Source of the DNA: Clostridium facile
Lineage (GTDB): Bacteria > Bacillota > Clostridia > Oscillospirales > Ruminococcaceae
Direction of reading: 5' to 3'
DNA length: 64,000 nucleotides
NCBI RefSeq assembly: GCF_014297275.1
Contig: NZ_JACOQK010000001.1
Location: 62,001 to 126,000, forward strand
Both the position numbers and the translations under genes were made by a program. Numbering within the stretch: the stretch's first letter is position 1; the number at the start of each line of letters is the position of its first letter. The notes beneath the pieces are model-generated. The model was not told the DNA's origin. It saw nothing but the letters and a program-made list of their open reading frames with translations, and did not search any database. Shown here piece by piece: positions 60,557-64,000 of this stretch.

Positions 60557-61420
60557 ATGTCGAAACAGACCATTCGGGTGGCGGCAATCCACGATTTATC
60601 CGGTTTTGGACGGTGCTCTTTATCGGTGATTTTACCAACTTTATCCGCAATGGGGATACAAGCCTGTGCAATTCCAACAGCAGTATTATCTACCCACACA
60701 GGTGGATTAGGCGACCCTGTTTTATGCGATTTAACGGATTATATCCAGCCAACATTACAGCATTATCAATCTTTGAAATTGGATTTTAATTGTATTTATA
60801 GTGGATTTTTAGGTTCTATTGATCAAATCGACCATTGTTTGGAATTTTTTTCAGCTTATAGGGGGGCATTGAAAGTTGTGGACCCCGTTATGGGGGACCA
60901 TGGAAAAACATACCGTACTTATACACCTCAATTAGTGGCTAGGATGCAGGAGTTGGTAAAAGTAGCCGATGTTATTACACCAAATTTGACAGAGGCAGCT
61001 ATTTTATTAAAAGAGGAATACCCAAACGCTCCAATGACAGTAAGCAGGTTAAAGAGTTGGCTAGTACGTCAAAGTGAACTGGGGCCAGAATATGTCTTAA
61101 TTACTGGGGTAGCCATGGCGGATGGTCATCTTTCTAACGTGGGATATGATAGGAATAGAGGAGCTTTTTGGCGGGTTAACTGCGACTATGTTCCAGTAGA
61201 TTATCCTGGTACAGGGGATATTTATGCTAGTGTGGTGGTGGGCTCTTTGCTGAATGGCGATAGTTTGCCTATTGCAATGGAACGTGCTACTAGGTTTTTA
61301 GAACTTGCCATTAAAACTACTTACAGTTATGGAACAGATAGCAGATATGGCGTTATGCTAGAACGTTCCCTACCATGGTTGATGGAACATCACTATTTAA
61401 AGGGATACGAAAAATTATAA
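60557..61420 (+). CDS. pdxY: Pyridoxamine/pyridoxal kinase
   Basis: A 287-residue ribokinase-superfamily kinase that phosphorylates B6 vitamers to PLP or PMP in the salvage pathway. Motifs: HDLSGFGRCSLSVILP at the N terminus, STHTGG, DPVMGDHGK (about 114-122), TPNLTEA and the catalytic anion-hole DYPGTGDIYASVV (about 216-228). The order is that of pyridoxamine kinases of Firmicutes. The frame is open upstream, but ATG at 60557 has AAGGGG and gives the conserved start. The choice between PdxY and PdxK specificity cannot be made here. Confidence 0.9.
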   Translation: MSKQTIRVAAIHDLSGFGRCSLSVILPTLSAMGIQACAIPTAVLSTHTGGLGDPVLCDLTDYIQPTLQHYQSLKLDFNCIYSGFLGSIDQIDHCLEFFSAYRGALKVVDPVMGDHGKTYRTYTPQLVARMQELVKVADVITPNLTEAAILLKEEYPNAPMTVSRLKSWLVRQSELGPEYVLITGVAMADGHLSNVGYDRNRGAFWRVNCDYVPVDYPGTGDIYASVVVGSLLNGDSLPIAMERATRFLELAIKTTYSYGTDSRYGVMLERSLPWLMEHHYLKGYEKL

Positions 61421-61891
61421 AAAACAATATCTTTTCCATAGGGGATATATCATAAAAAGTGAGCCAGAAAAAGAACATCCCCTGTTGTAGTATAATGATA
61501 TATCAAAAGGAAACTAGTGTATTTTATCGTGTGTTTATTACAAATAATACGAAAAATTACAGGATTTATTTGAAGTTTGTAGGATGGATATTACATAGTT
61601 CATGAACTATTTTCTATAATCACGAATAAATATTTTATCAAATCGTTAGTGAAAAATAAATCATCCAAAATTATCTATTTGATTTTGGTTAAATATTATA
61701 AACAATCTTTTAAAAAGCAAGATTTGATAGTCGAATCGTGTAAAATGATATTGTTTCTTTCTTTATATCATACTATACTGACATTGTATTTATAAAGTGG
61801 GGTTTTCTGTTTGAATCCAGTAATGACAGTAAAATCCTTCTTACTATAATTACAAATAAGACTAAAATATTGAATAGGGAGGATGAGAAGT
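61421..61891. other. AT-rich intergenic region upstream of a GH78 gene
   Basis: About 470 bases with no supported coding frame. It must contain the promoter of the following gene; TTGATA (near 61720) with a TGATAT-like -10 is a weak candidate. A GGGAGG site at 61877-61882 precedes the next start. Confidence 0.5.
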
Positions 61892-64000
61892 TTGAAAAAG
61901 CTAATTGCAACTTTAGTTGCAACTGTTATGATGGCTTCTACTGTGCTTAGCTCTGGAATTACCGCGTTTGCCGCAGATGGCAATACTGCTCCAGAAGCTC
62001 CAACAAATACAAAAGTAGAGCTGTTGGAAAATCCTTATGGTATTAATACCAAAGACCCATCTTTTTCTTGGGCTATGGTAGATGCTGACAAGGATGAGGT
62101 ACAAACCGCATACCGCATTGTGGTTGGTACTTCACAAGAAAATATGCAGAACCAAAACTATATTAAAGATACAGATTGGGTATCTTCTTCAGAATCCAGT
62201 TATATAAAAGCTGGTTTATCTGATGTATTAAAAGATAACAGCTTGTATTATTGGAGTGTCCAATTAAAAGATAAAGATGGAAAAGAAAGCCCATTATCTG
62301 AGCCACAGGCGTTTACAACTGCTGTAGGCGATGGATGGGAAAGCATCAATGGTATTTGGGTTGACCCAAATGCTGCCGCTGCTGTAGAAGACCCATTCCA
62401 AAAACATGGTTGGACAAACTATGCAGTTGAGATGGATATGAAAACTTCTGTTGCATTGGGTGTTGTGTTCCGCGCTCAGGATAATAGCAATGGATATATG
62501 ATCCAATTCCGTTATGGTGGCGGTATTGATCAGGGTGGTAATACCATGAACCCACATACCATTATCAATGGTGGCGTAAAAGCTTATGGCAACTCTATTA
62601 AACTGGCAGATAAGGGAATTGAATTGCCAAATAACGAATACTTCCGTGTAAAAATTGCGGTTTATGGGGAAGTTGCTACCGTATATATTAACACTGGTGA
62701 TGGATTTAAAGAAGCTGGAAAAGTTACCTTTGATGGCGGCTTAACCTATGGTTCTATCGGTTTCCGTAATGGAAGCACCGAAAATGGTTATGTGGATAAT
62801 ATTGATGTATATCCAATCTCTGATGAAGCTGGCACAAAATCAGGGGATAGCTTATATAGCGTAAACTTTGATGATGGACAGACGCCAAATGACTTTAACA
62901 CAGGCAACAAATTCAAAGTAGAAAATGGTGCTTTATATGTTCCAACTGGCAATGAAAATGGAACAATTAAAACCATGGTACGCTTGAATTCTAATTCAGT
63001 ATACCCTGGAGAAGGTTCTGATACCACAATTGCACCAAAAGGAAATTTTGCATTCCTGCGTAATGAGTTCAATGTAGACAATAAAGATCAGATTGAAAAA
63101 GCAGTTGTGAATGTAACCGCAAAATCTCCAGAAAAAACTCGTCAATTTGTATTTAATCTGTACATGAATGGTCAGTTTGTTGGTTTAGGTCCAGCTCGTT
63201 TTGGGACGAACCTGACTAATGGAAAAGGCGTTTTGTATTACAATACTTATGATGTAACTAATTTGTTACAGAATGGCGAAAATGTAATCGGTGCAATCAA
63301 CTATACACAAGATGAAAAATCCTTCTTGTGCCAAATGACTGTCTTTTATAAAGATGGCAGCAGTGATGTATTGGTAAATTCTGCTGATGGTACATGGAAA
63401 GCATTGGATGGCACTAATATTTTTGGCGATAACGGAAAGAGCATTGGTACAGGCTACTTTAATGCAGCAGCTGAAAATATCAATGCAAACTTATTCCCAT
63501 ATGGATGGAATGAACCAGGCTATGATGATTCCGCTTGGACAACACCTGTTGACAAAGGTGCAATTGTAGGTAGCTATGAATTAAATCCATATGATGCTGA
63601 CAACGTAAACCGTTATTTGTATGATTCCGCTGTTGTAAAAGATATGGGTAATGGCCGCTGGTTTGTAGACTTAGGCAAAGAAATTGTTGGTGGTTTACAT
63701 CTGGAACTAAACAGCCCTGTATCTCAGGAAATCACCCTTCATTACGGGGAAGAAGGCAATGCCGAAACTGGTGATGTTCAATGGCAGATGAATACTGGTA
63801 ATAAGTATGAAGAAAAATGGACATTAAAAGAAGGGGAACAGACCATTGAAAATATTGGTATGAAAACCTTCCGCTATGTGGAAATTTTAAATGTTCCAGA
63901 AGGTGTTACCTTAACAACAGATAACTTCAAAGGGTTGGCAATGCATCAGGAGTTCAGTGAAGATGAATCCAGCTTCAATTCTTCCGATGATTTGTTAAAT
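61892..64000 (+). CDS. Secreted GH78-type enzyme, N-terminal part (runs off the window)
   Basis: The first 703 codons of an exported enzyme with no stop before the window end. It has a signal peptide (about 1-27, ITAFA cleavage), an Ig-like rhamnosidase N-terminal domain (about 35-150, with NPYGINTKDPSFSWAM and AYRIVVGTS), a concanavalin/LamG-like module (about 155-310; NSNGYMIQFRYGG) and rhamnosidase beta domains (about 340-690). The catalytic barrel begins where the window ends (SSFNSSDDLLN). TTG at 61892 is favoured because GGGAGG is nine bases upstream; an in-frame ATG at 61883 touches that site. The order parallels the 33.7-kb GH78 gene. Confidence 0.85.
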   Translation, partial: MKKLIATLVATVMMASTVLSSGITAFAADGNTAPEAPTNTKVELLENPYGINTKDPSFSWAMVDADKDEVQTAYRIVVGTSQENMQNQNYIKDTDWVSSSESSYIKAGLSDVLKDNSLYYWSVQLKDKDGKESPLSEPQAFTTAVGDGWESINGIWVDPNAAAAVEDPFQKHGWTNYAVEMDMKTSVALGVVFRAQDNSNGYMIQFRYGGGIDQGGNTMNPHTIINGGVKAYGNSIKLADKGIELPNNEYFRVKIAVYGEVATVYINTGDGFKEAGKVTFDGGLTYGSIGFRNGSTENGYVDNIDVYPISDEAGTKSGDSLYSVNFDDGQTPNDFNTGNKFKVENGALYVPTGNENGTIKTMVRLNSNSVYPGEGSDTTIAPKGNFAFLRNEFNVDNKDQIEKAVVNVTAKSPEKTRQFVFNLYMNGQFVGLGPARFGTNLTNGKGVLYYNTYDVTNLLQNGENVIGAINYTQDEKSFLCQMTVFYKDGSSDVLVNSADGTWKALDGTNIFGDNGKSIGTGYFNAAAENINANLFPYGWNEPGYDDSAWTTPVDKGAIVGSYELNPYDADNVNRYLYDSAVVKDMGNGRWFVDLGKEIVGGLHLELNSPVSQEITLHYGEEGNAETGDVQWQMNTGNKYEEKWTLKEGEQTIENIGMKTFRYVEILNVPEGVTLTTDNFKGLAMHQEFSEDESSFNSSDDLLN

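Noticed and set aside
1..64000. CRISPR array, insertion sequence, prophage or defence island
   Set aside because: No regularly spaced repeats, transposase, integrase, phage structural genes or restriction-type genes were seen on either strand.

Overview
The window looks like a chromosomal segment from a low-GC, anaerobic, spore-forming member of the Clostridia (Firmicutes), probably a gut or plant-glycan-degrading organism. The evidence is the spoVT and spoVG homologues, the oxygen-sensitive class III ribonucleotide reductase (nrdDG), the FeoAB ferrous-iron uptake system, AT-rich intergenic DNA with strong AGGAGG-type ribosome binding sites, and Gram-positive wall-anchoring tails. I see no phage, insertion sequence or CRISPR array. 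Species cannot be told from what I can see.

Layout. 1-2.3 kb: end of a FAD-dependent dehydrogenase, xth and a DUF3592 membrane protein. 2.5-6.5 kb (minus strand): a DUF3267 putative membrane protease, a class III fructose-1,6-bisphosphatase and an AraC-type regulator. 6.7-18.3 kb: a GH106-type glycosidase, spoVT, a lipoprotein and a giant GH78-type rhamnosidase. 18.7-21.7 kb: nrdDG behind tandem NrdR-like boxes and a cobalamin riboswitch. 22-25 kb: spoVG, murC and a thioredoxin-reductase-like flavoprotein. 25.4-27.5 kb: a radical SAM/DUF4130 DNA-repair pair with a LexA-type box inside its promoter, then tRNA-Thr. 28.2-39.4 kb: two divergent giant GH78-type surface enzymes. 39.7-43.1 kb: yaaA-bcp, a fluoride riboswitch controlling a CPA2 antiporter, and a low-molecular-weight tyrosine phosphatase. 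43.1-47.3 kb (minus): a small degenerate-looking region, an ACT-domain protein with phenylacetate-CoA ligase, and ribulokinase. 47.6-53.5 kb: a polysaccharide deacetylase, the argCJBD operon and a 58-residue protein. 53.8-57.7 kb: a DtxR-type regulator divergent from feoA-feoA-feoB and a FeoB-associated Cys-rich protein. 58-61.4 kb: hpf, a flippase-like membrane protein, a small unknown and a pyridoxamine kinase. From 61.9 kb: the start of a further GH78-type enzyme, cut by the window end.

The main theme is extracellular rhamnoside breakdown. Five very large secreted enzymes (one GH106, four GH78-like) are present. The four complete ones share a C-terminal module of about three FIVAR-type helical repeats, a non-canonical sorting motif ending in TGD, a hydrophobic stretch and a basic tail. 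This suggests a common wall-anchoring route and module exchange. An AraC-type sensor sits divergently beside the GH106 gene, and one GH78 gene has a terminator-like hairpin at the 5' end of its predicted transcript.

The second theme is ligand- or stress-responsive control readable from the DNA: a cobalamin riboswitch plus NrdR boxes on nrdDG, a fluoride riboswitch with an overlapping terminator on an antiporter, a LexA box on the radical SAM repair pair, three identical-length GTTAG-N6-CTAAC operators on the feo locus, and repeated TGGATATT-type motifs around the arg promoter. nrdG appears to start at an AUU codon. These are sequence-based assignments; no database search was possible.
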